Source: Steromphala cineraria (Eukaryota > Mollusca > Gastropoda > Trochida > Trochidae). From it: 64,000 bases of DNA. The DNA lies in assembly GCA_916613615.1 (NCBI GenBank), contig OU744731.1, positions 49,638,645 through 49,702,644 of the forward strand, in the 5' to 3' direction. Each line of letters starts with the position of its first letter. Position 1 is the first letter of the stretch. This document shows positions 41,335-51,649 of this stretch, one piece after another. The notes under the pieces were generated by a model. It saw only the letters and a program-made list of their open reading frames with translations. It was not told the origin of the DNA and made no database searches. The position numbers were made by a program, and so were the translations under genes.

Positions 41335-42250
41335 TCAATCTGAGGAAATGTAAACTAGCAAATATTCAATACCAATCTGTAGAATGATAATAATGAGAAA
41401 CATTTATGTACACCACAAAACGTGAAATGCTTTTTTAATTACTTGTCAATTGGATTACATGAAAGATGTTAAAAACCCATTTGTTTCAAATTGCCTTTCC
41501 ATAAGAAACACACTTTGAGCACGCTATATAGCATGGATTTGGCGCTATAAATATTGACTATGACTATGACTATGACTATCATCAGGAGTCTTGTTGATAA
41601 TGTTATAGAATGTGACAAACATAATATTTGCAAATCGCTGTTTTAACAGCCGTACGAGCCAAGTGGCCAACATGTTAATTAAGAAGTGATATTGATGTAA
41701 GATTTACAAAAAGTTTTACAATTCTCACGACCCAACGTGATCTACTATTACGTTGATCTACTCAAGTTTTACATTTTCTTTAATCTAGTTTCAGTATGCC
41801 ATCCGCTGCCAACTTAGGGGAAACAACTCTCTCTCTCCATACCAAGTTCCAATATCTCATAAAAAAAAAATAAAAAAAATAAACATCACTGTTATGTAAT
41901 GTTTTACAGTATTCCCAAGTTAACAAGAGCATATTTTGCAACGGCCGCAAATATTCTGCCCGTCGCGCTTGAATACACATTTAACACCTGATGGCTCGAT
42001 CTCATAAACAGGCCTCAATAACCACATCACTTATTGCAATTAAGACCTTAGTGTTTATTGCAGTCGCACCGGGGGATTTGGGTTAGGTTGGGGTAGGGGC
42101 CGAATGCTCAAAGACTTGACGAAGTGTTAGTGAGCTTCTCTTATGCTTGTTGCAGTTGAGTTTTTTATATTATACTTATATTTCCTTAGATTGTATATTG
42201 CATAGGTTTTGTGTAAAGCAACACTTTTTGGCTTAAAACAGATGTAAGAA
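41335..42250 (+). repeat. Second copy of the arm sequence, same orientation as the left arm (L2)
   Basis: Homologous to about 38870-39650 in the same orientation. Shared stretches include 'tgtaaactagca.at', 'taccaatctgtaga', 'gaaacattta', 'aaaagttttacaatt', 'attctgcc.gtc', 'cttgaatacacatt.aacacc', 'aacaggcctca.taaccac', 'tattgcagt.gcac' and 'ttgtgtaaagcaaca'. It is more diverged from L1 than L1 is from the right arm by eye. It is interrupted by a SINE 3' fragment at about 41462-41578. It makes the left side of the core a direct duplication. A 66-codon minus-strand ORF within it is not gene-like. Confidence 0.8.
41462..41578 (+). mobile_element. SINE 3' fragment with (GACTAT)n tail
   Basis: Sequence 'cactttgagcacgctatata...ggcgctataaatattgac' followed by repeated gactat units. 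It interrupts the arm homology: L1 reads 'catgaactgtcgtcagaagtc', L2 reads 'catgaa'-insert-'atcaggagtc'. The tail resembles the ends of the SINEs at 44930 and 47003. Only the 3' part is present and no tRNA-like head is seen. Confidence 0.7.
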
Positions 42251-42830
42251 ATATGAATATAACAAACTAATAAAGTGCATACTAACTAGAAAATAAAACA
42301 TCTTATTACTCAAAATTGAATGGCATTAAAGAATTGTCGGCTCTACTAAAAATCCTAATGCAAGGTGTTTGATAGTTACGACCTGAAGCAGAATGTTTGA
42401 ATTTATTATGGGTCAAATGGTTTGACTCCGAACAAAATGCGCATGCAAGTTTGTTCTTCATTGTCTTTATTCTTTTTATCTAATTTCTTCAGGTATAGTA
42501 TCGTTACATATCATTAATGTGTATAAAATGTGTTATACCTCTAACCTTTGTTTCTTGTTAAGTACATCTTGAAAAGGAAAGGAACTTTCATCCAAATTTA
42601 AAAGATGTCCTTATGTTATACACAAGTCCTTGTTCAAAACTACAACAGAAAGTATAACACACAATATTGCTAAACTAACAATACTAACAAACTAATATTG
42701 CATTATTTTTCACAAAGGTCATACAGAAAATATTGGTGAATAGATTATCACCTGACAGTCTTCCATAATGAGAAAATGAAATGCATAGGTATGAACTTGA
42801 AAGTAAGAACCAGTCAACTGTTACACCAGT
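42251..42830. other. Unassigned spacer
   Basis: I see no gene or recognisable repeat. Contains several AT-rich stretches and one 62-codon minus-strand ORF that runs into the neighbouring MITE and has no family resemblance. Confidence 0.5.
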
Positions 42831-42957
42831 TGTTCGCCGGGGACTGAAATGGTCTATGGCCACTTTCGGCATTCATAAAAAGTGGCTTGCAATTTCAATT
42901 AGAGTCAACTTTGAATATTCGAAATCTAATTTAGCCCCTAATTAGCCCCGGCGAACA
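42831..42957. mobile_element. MITE with TGTTCGCCGGGG terminal inverted repeats
   Basis: Left end tgttcgccgggg-act and right end agccccggcgaaca are exact inverted copies over about 12 bases, enclosing about 100 AT-rich bases with inner pairs such as 'agcccctaattagcccc'. No clear target duplication is visible. Ends this GC-rich in an AT-rich background are characteristic of a small non-autonomous DNA element. Superfamily unknown. Confidence 0.65.
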
Positions 42958-43483
42958 GAATCTGTGGTCACTGAAGCGTGTCCCGAGCGTGTTTACCTAC
43001 TATGACGTAGCGGGAAGGGAGTAGTTTCACCTTATGATCATTTTTCAACTGGAAGGTGATGATTTGAAAGAAAAAGAAAAATGTGAACCGTTAAATGTTA
43101 TTTATAATGATATTTTTTCTCTTATGAAAAGATAGACGCCACATTTGATTATCTATGGTTCGTTATGATCAATCTCCCTATTTTTACAACACATTTCAAT
43201 AATACAATAATTAAACATTATTTACCAGTGGTTAATCTATTCAAGATATATAATGTTTCAATTCGTATCGAAAATGAAACATGTTATATTTGGGATCACA
43301 CTGTTTTGCATATCACATTCTGCATATTGGTACAGTCACATCCATCAAAGCGATTCAAACAGACAACAAAAGTAGTACAGAGTATTTTCTTAGATATTAT
43401 CGTACTTGCTTCTTGCCTTTTTTATAAATCAGAAATTAACACATAAATCGTTTGGTTTGAAGGAGGTTTTTCTCCAGACAAAT
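42958..43483. other. Unassigned spacer with a short GC-rich stretch
   Basis: Just after the MITE, 'gcgtgtcccgagcgtg...gacgtagcgggaaggg' is locally GC-rich. The 93-codon ORF at 43165-43446 (+) shows no motif, signal peptide or family resemblance that I recognise; its composition (Ile, Phe, Thr, Asn rich) matches the AT-rich DNA. Treated as non-coding. Confidence 0.45.
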
Positions 43484-43613
43484 GTTATATCCCAAAACAC
43501 CTACGACCCATTACCCCTACAACCAAGTATTAGATTAGCAGTGCAATGCACATTAACTTTGTTTTAATAAGCTATAAATGGGAAATGGGTTGTAGGGTTT
43601 TTTGGGTACTACC
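43484..43613 (-). mobile_element. 130-bp MITE, deletion derivative of the 50076 element
   Basis: Left end gttatatcccaaaacacc and right end (reverse complement) ggtagtacccaaaaaacc match the two different ends of the larger element at 50076-51240. Internal sequence also matches, inverted: 'attagcagtgcaatg' and 'aaatgggttgtaggg'. So it is a short non-autonomous member of the same family in the opposite orientation. I could not find a convincing 8-bp target duplication (flanks 'agacaaat' and 'tggtagat' share only half their bases). Confidence 0.75.
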
Positions 43614-44527
43614 TGGTAGATACGCAAATGGAGACGGTCCGGTGGGCGGGGCGTCACTAATGAGTTTTCAAAACGTTCGCCTGTAAATTTCGGCGGCATT
43701 CTAAAAACCGGGTATAAAATAAAAGTCTAATTTATGTGTTTATTGTCTCAATTATATGGTCATTGCATTCTCATAAATAATGGTACTGGAGGTTTTGATC
43801 TATCATTCTTACAAAAATTCATTGCATAACCTCTTTCACAACTTTTGAAAAGATTTTGACGTAATACAAACAAATGGCTATTCAAATGTGGAAAGAAATG
43901 GCCTAATCATACTTATAATGATGTATTATCATTATTGGGAAGAAGTATAGTGTACATGTATATATTATAGTATTATGTTGTGGGAAGTCTTGACAAAAGA
44001 GAATATGAACATTTATTCTATGGTAACTAGCTATGAAAACTATGATAACAATTATAAAATATGACGTAACATTGATTATGAAACTTTCCCCTTAAGTATA
44101 AGTAATAACCATGCGATTTGAACTCTATCCTTTTCAGATAAATCATTATGAAAATCACCGAAAATCAGTTTGCTAAACGACTCCCACTCTTTGGTGTGTT
44201 TTGGCGAATGTACAAAATTTCAAATAGCTATTCATATATTCATATAGTTCGAATATTTAAATTGTTACGTTCAGTTGGTGGTTGTATCACATCTTATTTT
44301 CAAATTGTTTATCCCGTAACTACATGTCTTTGGGTATTTATTCTTAAACCATTTGGGAGTTTTTTTACCTTTGTTTTAATAGAAGGCTATATGTTTCTGC
44401 CGTTATCAATTCTGCATCGGTTGGTTATCTCATAACCACCTTGTTGGGTTATGAAATAGTTAATACACGCAAAATATTAAGTTGATGAATTTTTATCAAA
44501 CAAGAAAATCCAAATATATGAATCATT
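43614..44527. other. Unassigned spacer with an orphan ORF
   Basis: Starts with a GC-rich patch, 'gagacggtccggtgggcgggg'. A 95-codon ORF lies at 44148-44435 (+), with several hydrophobic stretches and aromatic residues. I recognise no family, no intron signals around it and no supporting neighbour. It may be chance in AT-rich DNA. Nothing else is identified. Confidence 0.4.
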
Positions 44528-44605
44528 AAAGTATGATTCGAATCCGGGACCTTATGTGTTAAGCAGCGCCGTTACAACCGAGGACCGGCAACTCGATGTA
44601 AATTG
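44528..44605 (-). mobile_element. tRNA-like SINE head, degenerate
   Basis: On the minus strand the sequence ends in ggtcccggattcgaatc, which fits a tRNA T-arm/B-box (ggttcgaatcc type) including a possible T-stem. No proper acceptor stem closes it, so it is not a functional tRNA gene. Most likely an eroded tRNA-derived SINE head. Confidence 0.45.
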
Positions 44606-44924
44606 TGTTGAACCCTGTCTGTATTATTACTTTCGTCTATAAATATTTATCTATTTTGAAATGAATTAGTTTTGATGCAAGAAACCTAGTTTTTGTCAAA
44701 CAGGAGTGTGTTGTAAGTATTCTATATGTTTAGGTACGTCAGAAAATATTAAACCCACAAAGTGTATCAATAAAACGGACCGGGTTATTATTTACTACAT
44801 AATCATAGTTTTATTTAATATTTTATCCAGCGCAAACACATATTCAATCCAGAAACTGTAGGTCCTTATTTACACTGAGCGCATGTTTTATGTATAGGTG
44901 AATCAAAAATAGGTGACAAGCAAC

Positions 44925-44998
44925 GGAAATGTTTCTGAGCGCCACGGAGCATGTTAATGGTGTATATTAGGCGCTTTATAAATTCATTATTATTAGCT
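44925..44998 (+). mobile_element. SINE 3' tail fragment
   Basis: Sequence 'tctgagcgccacggagcatg...taggcgctttataaat' ending in an ATT-rich tail. It matches the form of the 3' end of the SINE at 47003 (gcgctatataaat plus AT-rich repeat). Only the tail is left. Confidence 0.55.
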
Positions 44999-47002
44999 CA
45001 GTCATGTTCGTAGTTAACATTTATTCAGTAATTAAGTTTACATCACAATTGGGTTCTTGTTAGCATACTTGCGAGTCATTTGCGACTGTGATATACTCTG
45101 ATTTCTTGTTGTACCAAAGTGTTTTAAATATATATCTGATTGTTGTATGCAGATATGTCAGATTTGCCGCGTATGTTAGTTTGTGACGTTAGGTACTATT
45201 CAGACAAAGGTTTGCTAAGTTATATGATTCATTGAATATTCAATTTGTCACTGAAATTTTTTTATTTAGGTGTAAAAGATGTACAGACGATTTGTAAAGT
45301 GTTTCCCTGCGCATGCTAGTTATATGTCTTCATCAGTTACTAAATAACTAATGAGAATACAGGATTAATACAGCACATTTGTTCCTGATAAAAAAAAGAC
45401 TTTTACTGTGTAATGTTTTCTATGAAAACTATATCTTAGACAGTGTGATATCGTCACTTTTACTGAATAAAATACAACATTGTCAAAATCTTTAACCAAT
45501 ATGTAAAGAGATAAGTTTATCCTATAAGACAGAGGGGTCATATATGAGGTTGTCACATAATAAAAGGTAATTAACACTAAATGATTTACAACATAACAAA
45601 CACTTAAAAATACATTTGTACAGACAAAACATTGAACACATGCCATCACTTTATTACATATTTTACTAAATCGTGATTTCAAAATCAGTATTGCAGAGAG
45701 ATATGTGTTTTTAATGTCAAGCATTTTGTATGTAACACGAATTCACTTCCCAATCGTGTAAGCTCCTCCAACCTGTTTTATGACCCACAATAGCCATTGA
45801 AATCTCCAGTCAATTCAAGTTATTGAAGGGACTTGTGTATCTGCAGTTGTTTATTAGCGAACTTTGATGTAAGAATTCTTCTCTTTAACCGATATACGTA
45901 TGCATAGACTTAACAGAAGGTCGGTTCATTAAGTCTGGATCACTGAAGCCGAACGCCGTGGTCAAGTTATTCGTAGCGGATGTGCACTAAGCCGTGACTG
46001 ACTAGGCTCAACTATCTATCAAAGTCCGGTAAAAAAATATGTATTTAGCTGAATACGGTTCAATCAGTGTTAATCTATCTAAAACATCAAATGGGTGTTC
46101 AAAACGTTTATAACATATATACATCTAAAAAAGGACAATTACAAAAATTGGAGACTATATTCAAAGTATACTTATGTAAAGTACACAAAAACTATATAAA
46201 CCATTGTTGTCCTAAATGATATAGGGATAGTTAAACAGACTCAAATAATCAAATAAACTCTCTCTCTCACACACTTTGTACAAAGTTCTGCCCATTTAGT
46301 CATCAATCATACATGACGACTAGTCAAGACCGGTATATCATGTCGCTTGATAATCACTAATTATCACCTGTGCTATCATTACGCAAGAGTATGTTGATAA
46401 ATCTACGCCTCAACGGTATGTTACTGTTAATAGCCTTTAAATTTTCAGTTTATCCTTCCTTGAATCAACATTTATTTTACATTTCGAAACAACAAAGTTT
46501 TTTAAGTGAATGTGTTATGTAATCAAAGACATGAGATTCTGATGTATATACATATACGTAAATCTTAAATAACTGTGAGCATAATAGTAAGGCCCATTTA
46601 GCAATTACTTTATTGACATTACACATTACATTTGAAGTGTATTATTGTATGTATGAAGACTTAATGCGTTAAACTTCTTGTCATGATTTCTTTCCTTGAC
46701 CATTACATGATAGCTTCTGATCAAACAAATATTGTTCAAATTGTTATAATCTTGCAAGGTTTCCCTAGGGGCGACGAATCCTTATCACTGAGCCCTGATG
46801 AATTCATTTGATAATTAAATACCCACCTATATTTCCATATATCTTTGATCTCAATCGTTTAATGTTTGTATCAGATGGCACTTGTCGCCTGTTTGCTTAT
46901 CCGTTTTCGTTTTGTATATGATCTGAGTTTTGTGTATTAAATGTTTTCTCGAAATAAATACTATTTTAATCAAAAATTCCTACTAACTTTATCATGATAG
47001 GG
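44999..47002. other. Unassigned spacer, 2 kb
   Basis: No recognised gene. The largest ORF is 119 codons on the minus strand (45365-45724); it is rich in Val, Leu, Tyr, Ser and Cys and could be read as weakly membrane-like, but I see no family motif and would not call it a gene. No tandem repeats or paired termini were noticed. Confidence 0.45.
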
Positions 47003-47405
47003 TACGGTAAAGCTCAGTCGGCATGAGCGCCGGTCTCACGGTGTTCGGGTCCGGAGTTCGAATCCCATCCTGGCCAAGCAACTCATGTTAGTGGCTGAAT
47101 GGTGGATGCATGAACACGTGCATACGCCGAGCTGTCGGTTATCAGCGTTCAGCAGTGTTGGACAAACTGCCCTGATAATGTGTCTCAGTTCACCAGCTGT
47201 GAATGGGTACCCTGGGAGGCATAGAATGGTCCCTTACCTGAGCGCAACATATTGGGATGCCGGTTGAATACTCCTCAGGGAGTTGAATTGGAAAATATGA
47301 TCAGACGGTGAAAGCATGCCACTGACCAGGAGAAACAATGTAAGCGCTTTGAGGAACCACGAGTATATGGATATGCGCGCTATATAAATATTCATATAAT
47401 AATAA
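47003..47405 (+). mobile_element. Long tRNA-headed SINE
   Basis: The 5' end has a tRNA-like head: an A-box-like taaagctcagtcggcatgag, then a B box in ggagttcgaatcccatcc, about 75 bases in all. It is followed by about 270 bases of body containing 'ccagctgtgaatgggtaccc' and a 3' end 'gtaagcgctttgagg...gcgcgctatataaatattc' with an AT-rich tail. This head-body-tail order is that of tRNA-derived SINEs of marine invertebrates. The anticodon arm does not pair properly, so it is not a tRNA gene. Target duplications were not found. A 60-codon ORF starting at 47085 is incidental. Confidence 0.8.
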
Positions 47406-47484
47406 GGTGTTCCACAATAAAACGAAAACAGATCATGTGATTAAAGAAGAACGGCTAAATCATCATGTATGGTCTTTTAAAGGG

Positions 47485-47572
47485 ACAGTAGCACTTTTTT
47501 TGAAAATTTTATATTATAAATTTTTAATGTACGTTAATTCTAAAATTCAGTGTAGAATTGTACCCAAACCTT
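47485..47572 (+). mobile_element. Truncated end of a TTAA-type element
   Basis: 'ttttaaagggacagtagcac' followed by an AT-rich run and 'aatgtacgttaat' is closely similar to the left end of the element at 39970 ('cttaaaggggcagtag...ttgtacgttaatgc'). The opposite terminus is not found nearby, so this is one end only. Confidence 0.6.
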
Positions 47573-47611
47573 ACTGTGTGTAGTATGGTTCTCTGATGCA
47601 AACAAAGTTTG

Positions 47612-47685
47612 TCAAGCCCGTAGCGGGATTCGAAACCTCGAACACGCTGACCACTGTGCAAACACGTCACCCATTCATTAAGGTA
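47612..47685 (-). mobile_element. tRNA-like SINE head on the minus strand
   Basis: The reverse complement has 'gtggtcagcgtgttcgaggtttcgaatcccgctacgggc', with a B-box and plausible T-stem. The 5' half is not a credible tRNA. It lies just downstream of the truncated TTAA-type element and may have been inserted into it. Confidence 0.45.
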
Positions 47686-47830
47686 CTTGGTCAACATTGT
47701 AGGACAGCATATGGGGTATATTTGAAGTTATGAAACATATATATATGGATTCTATGACAACAACTTCTGTGGTTTATGAATTGTTTAAAAATATGGACTT
47801 TGAAAGCAGTCGGCCCCTAACTAAGAAACA

Positions 47831-48124
47831 ATGGGGATATTGGATGGATTTCGTCTATTGTTAAAGAATTGTCATGTATTTCTAGACATAGTTGTTACTT
47901 TTATGATATTAATGAATGTTATTTTCTTTGATTTTAAACTGAGTTTAAGACGCACCTTAAAACGTGCATGGAGCTTGCTGATTTCTTATGTTTATGGCAA
48001 ATCCACTCACGCGATCAATGTGTCCCGAAATGATTACACTATTCTTAAAGAAAGATTTTGTTTCTTTTGTAAAGATGACGTTGAAGGTATAAGCTTTGCT
48101 TTAGGAGAGAGCTATCGGGTTTAA
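47831..48124 (+). other. Orphan ORF, 97 codons
   Basis: A single open frame starting with ATG. Residues 1-45 are hydrophobic with a possible membrane segment; residues 60-97 include 'ILKERFCFFCKDDVEG', where a C-x2-C pair could be the start of a zinc finger. I recall similar 'C-F-x-C' starts in uncharacterised transposon-associated proteins of invertebrates, but only this fragment is seen and no second ligand pair follows before the stop. No promoter or splice evidence. It may be a decayed exon or chance. Confidence 0.25.
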
Positions 48125-48837
48125 CTATTTACAACAGTTATTAAACACAATGATTTTGCCACCCAAAAAGAGAGTAGTGAGATTAGAGAGAAAGTTGAAC
48201 GTATGAGGGAAAAGACATAAGGAAAGGCATAGTGAGACATAGAAAGCAACTATTAGAAATGTCTATGTGAGTGGTCTAATTTATTGACAATATGTACAGC
48301 AAAATGTAACAGTTTTAATGATTTACATGGTGGCCAAAGGAATAGTAAAGAATATATTTTTTCGAATAAAATAATGTTTATTTTAAGCAAACATTTTACT
48401 CTTTTTTTTCAACATTCATAACGTTAGTCTCTTATAATTCCTTACAGGGGTGGGTCATTTTTTAAATTATTTTGCCTAATGTAATGTGTGTATTTTAAAG
48501 TTGAGGTGAAACTTTAATTAACAATATGTCAGTCGGTAAAGTAAAATTATACCTTTTATGGGATAATTAGACCCTTTGAGACCAGTTACCGCCGCAAGGT
48601 CAAGGGGGCAATAAATCACTCAAGCAGGACGGGCGAGATATGCAGACAGACAGACAGACAGGTCAACCCGTCTTTGTGTTCGTCAAAGCAAGCTTTACAA
48701 TAGTGATGTATATTGCAGCATGTGACAAATTCATTTAAGGCTTTCAGCATGTTATTTCAAGAGAGATTTTAAAAGATTCATCATTTTAGCAAAGTTAAAT
48801 TCACTTCATGAAATTGAGATTGTTACGAGACTCACCC
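48125..48837. other. Unassigned spacer with a (GACA)n tract
   Basis: No gene seen. 'gcagacagacagacagacagg' at about 48640-48662 is a short (GACA)n microsatellite set in a slightly GC-richer patch ('ccgccgcaaggtcaaggg'). The rest is AT-rich. Confidence 0.55.
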
Positions 48838-49115
48838 GATGAAGTGTTAATTTTGATGAAATTATTTTTAATAGGATGTTTTACTTGTTTGATAAAATAA
48901 TAACCTTGATGAACAATATTTTTTAGGAAGAATTGACCTTGTTTGGAAATAAAATTTGATTGATGAAATAATTTTATAAAAATTATCTTTTATTAAAACA
49001 ATTTTCAAAATGATTACTTTTCTGGACGTTTAAAAAAATATTGACTTTGATGAAAATGTTTATAAATTAAATGTTGTTGATGAATTATTAACTTTGATTA
49101 AATAACCCCTTCTTC
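48838..49115 (+). repeat. Degenerate AT-rich minisatellite-like region
   Basis: Variants of 'ttgatgaaataattttt' recur at irregular spacing of about 25-35 bp (for example near 48856, 48908, 48959, 49047 and 49078). The units are strongly diverged, so the period is not exact. No ORF crosses it. Confidence 0.5.
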
Positions 49116-50075
49116 AAAACGATACACTAAAATGACACTGGAAACAGGCTACTGCATCAATATTGAGCGGAACAATTAGTAATGAAGCACAGTTATAACT
49201 GGCTTCAACGTGTTAGTAAAATCTATTGCAGAGAAAGACATAATAAAATGTTTTGCTTGGAGACAATTTGTTATGATTCTGAGGGAAAGGTATAAATGTG
49301 TACATTTTTTTAATTGTTTATTAATTTGCGACTTTATTACGACATTAAGTTTAATTTAAACATTGACCAAGAACGGGGCAGAGATTTGAATATAACAATG
49401 TTATATGTGGAATGTGACAAATGAATTGGTTTCTGTACATATTTAACGCTGTTATTCCAATTTCCTAAAAAATTGTCCTATGTACAGTGTTTTAAGATGA
49501 ATATTACTTTTTTCAAAAGACTATATAAAACTGTTCCTGTTTGGCACAGGGTTTGAGAAAGTTACCCGGTAAGTGAATTGTCTTACAACTAAAATTATTT
49601 TTATGCGTTTTGTCAATAGTCAATGCCCCAATTATTGTTTATACACTTTTAATAAATGGCTGCAGTATTGACAATTCATATAACTTTGCTTATGTTTATC
49701 TTAATAACTTCATGATTCACTTCTTAGTTTAATTTCTATCTGAAAATAACAGTTGCTCTGATTTTTTGTTTCCTAAAAATTTCTGTTAACTCTCTGTTTG
49801 AGTTCAGCTTTGTAGGTCTGTAACAAAGATGGAAGTTAAATTGATAGCATGCTTGACATTAAACTTATGCAATATACAATCTAAGGGAATATAAGTATAA
49901 TATAAAAATAACAACTGTGACAAGCATCAGAGACATTCACCTATACTTAGTCAACTCTTTGAGCATTCCGACCCTACCCCAACCTAATCCCAATACCCCG
50001 GTGCTACTGCAATATACAATTATCGCCTAATTGCAATCAGTAAAGTGGTTAATGAGGTCTGTTAAGGAGATCTAG

Positions 50076-51240
50076 GGTAGTACCCCAAAACCCCTACAAC
50101 CCATTTCCCCTACAGCCTATAACAACAAAGTTATGGTCCATTGCACTGCTAATCTCAAGCTTGATACCTCTTACAATAATGGACTGGCGATCATTTAGCA
50201 GTGTAGAAATGAAAACTTCACTCAATTTACGATTCACTGTCTCTGGAGAACTTATTTCCCCAAACTTGGTATTTTTGAAAATTCAAGTTGACTTATAACT
50301 GAAAATGAAAGTAAATATTTTGTGCTGCAATATGGTAATGACATTTAAATATCTTCATTATTTCACATTAAATATAATTTAAATTTCTTTTACATATTTA
50401 CATTTTCATTTCCCACAGACATTGTCCAGTCTTTTACATTTACAAATTTACATTTTCAATCTAACACACAGACATTGTCCCATGTGTTTTGAGTATTTAT
50501 CACACTGAAACAGAATGTGATGTATAGTGTCTTCGACATTACATAGATTGCATAGATTATTTGGTGCTTTCCCTATTTTGTGGAGATACACCCCGTTACA
50601 AACATTGTTGAGCCTAAGCTAGTTATGGCTACATCAACCTTCTAAAGTAGTGGTAGTTTTTAACCTTTTTAGGTTTTGTAGGTTGTACTTGATAGTACTG
50701 GGTATGTCCCCTGTTGCCTTTAAAGTTTGTGTTGTATTCATCCGTTGTAATTGATTTAACAATGCTCTTAATTTCTTTTTTAGTAAAAGGTATGTTAACA
50801 TTATTGCTGTGGGTTAGACCTGCTTTTGCTGCTCGGTCGGCTCTTTCCTTGCCTGTTAGGCCTGAACTGAGTGAATCTGTAAATATAGCTATATTTCCGT
50901 GTTTATTTCTGTAGCCTTTACTGATAATGAGTGCTTGTCGAATAGCTACAGTCTGGTAGTTTAAGGGATATGTCTTCATCACCTGTGACAAATTCCGAAA
51001 TTTGTGAGACACAAATAAACATTTGTTTGTCTGTCTATCTTTAATTCATAATCCATCTCTTACTTAAATTCCTGTAATCCATTCTGCTCAACCACTCGCA
51101 TAAACAAATCTATTCCATACTTAATCACTTGTTAGGGCGAGTCTATTATGCCAGAAGGGTAACTCACTGTGTTGGTTTAGCAACCTGTAGGGGAACTGGG
51201 CTGTAGGGGTATTGGGTTGTAGGTGTTTTGGGATATAATC
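50076..51240. mobile_element. 1165-bp DNA transposon with 8-bp target duplication
   Basis: The element is flanked by perfect AGATCTAG copies at 50068-50075 and 51241-51248. Left end: ggtagtaccccaaaacccct followed by 'acaacccatttcccctacagcc'-type sequence; right end, reverse-complemented: gattatatcccaaaacacct followed by the same block. The terminal inverted repeats are about 40 bp and imperfect in the outer ten bases. Removing the element and one AGATCTAG gives a 25-base site that aligns without gaps to the uninterrupted right arm near 53989. An 8-bp duplication fits hAT, P or Merlin-type elements; I cannot assign the superfamily. The interior holds a retrotransposon fragment rather than a transposase, so the copy is non-autonomous. 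Confidence 0.85.
50461..51012 (-). pseudogene. Non-LTR retrotransposon fragment: RNase H C-terminus plus zinc knuckle
   Basis: The minus-strand frame 51012-50629 (127 codons) contains 'AIRQALII', then 'NIAIFTDSLSS', then 'GKERADRAAKAGL'. These are conserved segments of the RNase H domain at the C-terminus of Jockey/I/CR1-like LINE ORF2 proteins, in the right order. In the family these motifs are separated by several tens of residues ending in the W(V/I)PxHxG segment. Here they are almost adjacent, so an in-frame deletion of roughly 50 residues is inferred. Continuing downstream in another frame (about 50620-50461) I read 'LHKIGKAPNNLCNLC', then 'NVEDTIHHILFQC': a C-x2-C-x(6-7)-H-x(4-5)-C knuckle typical of the region after RNase H. 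The two parts are separated by a stop and frame changes. No reverse transcriptase or endonuclease is present, so this is dead. It lies wholly inside the element 50076-51240. Confidence 0.8.
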
Positions 51241-51649
51241 AGATCTAGACATCAGGTGTTTAATGTGTATTCAAGCCTGACAGGCAGAATATTGGCGGTC
51301 TCTTCATATTAGTGCATTATAACCTTATTGAAAAACATTGACCCTGCTTACTGAATGCTTTAAGACATTGATAGTGTATAGTGTACAGTGATATTTTTTG
51401 TTTTGTTTGTATGGGTTTTGTTTTGGTCACATTGTTGTCTTGAAAATTGTAAAACTTTGTTCTTTTTGATATTGTATATCATACACACCGTCCTCTTCAT
51501 AATTAACATTTTGGCCATTTGAGTTTTTGGTGACATGACCGGTATCAACAGCAATTTGCAAATATCATGTCTGACAATTTCTATTTCATAAATAATTGGC
51601 AAACAATAAGAAAGCAATTCATGTTTTGTGGTCTTTATAAATGTTTCTC

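Noticed and set aside
45365..45724. 119-codon minus-strand ORF
   Set aside because: No recognisable motif, composition follows the AT-rich DNA, and no neighbouring evidence for a gene.
47003..47078. Functional tRNA gene
   Set aside because: A- and B-box-like sequences are present but the anticodon and acceptor stems do not pair, and it is followed by a SINE body and tail.
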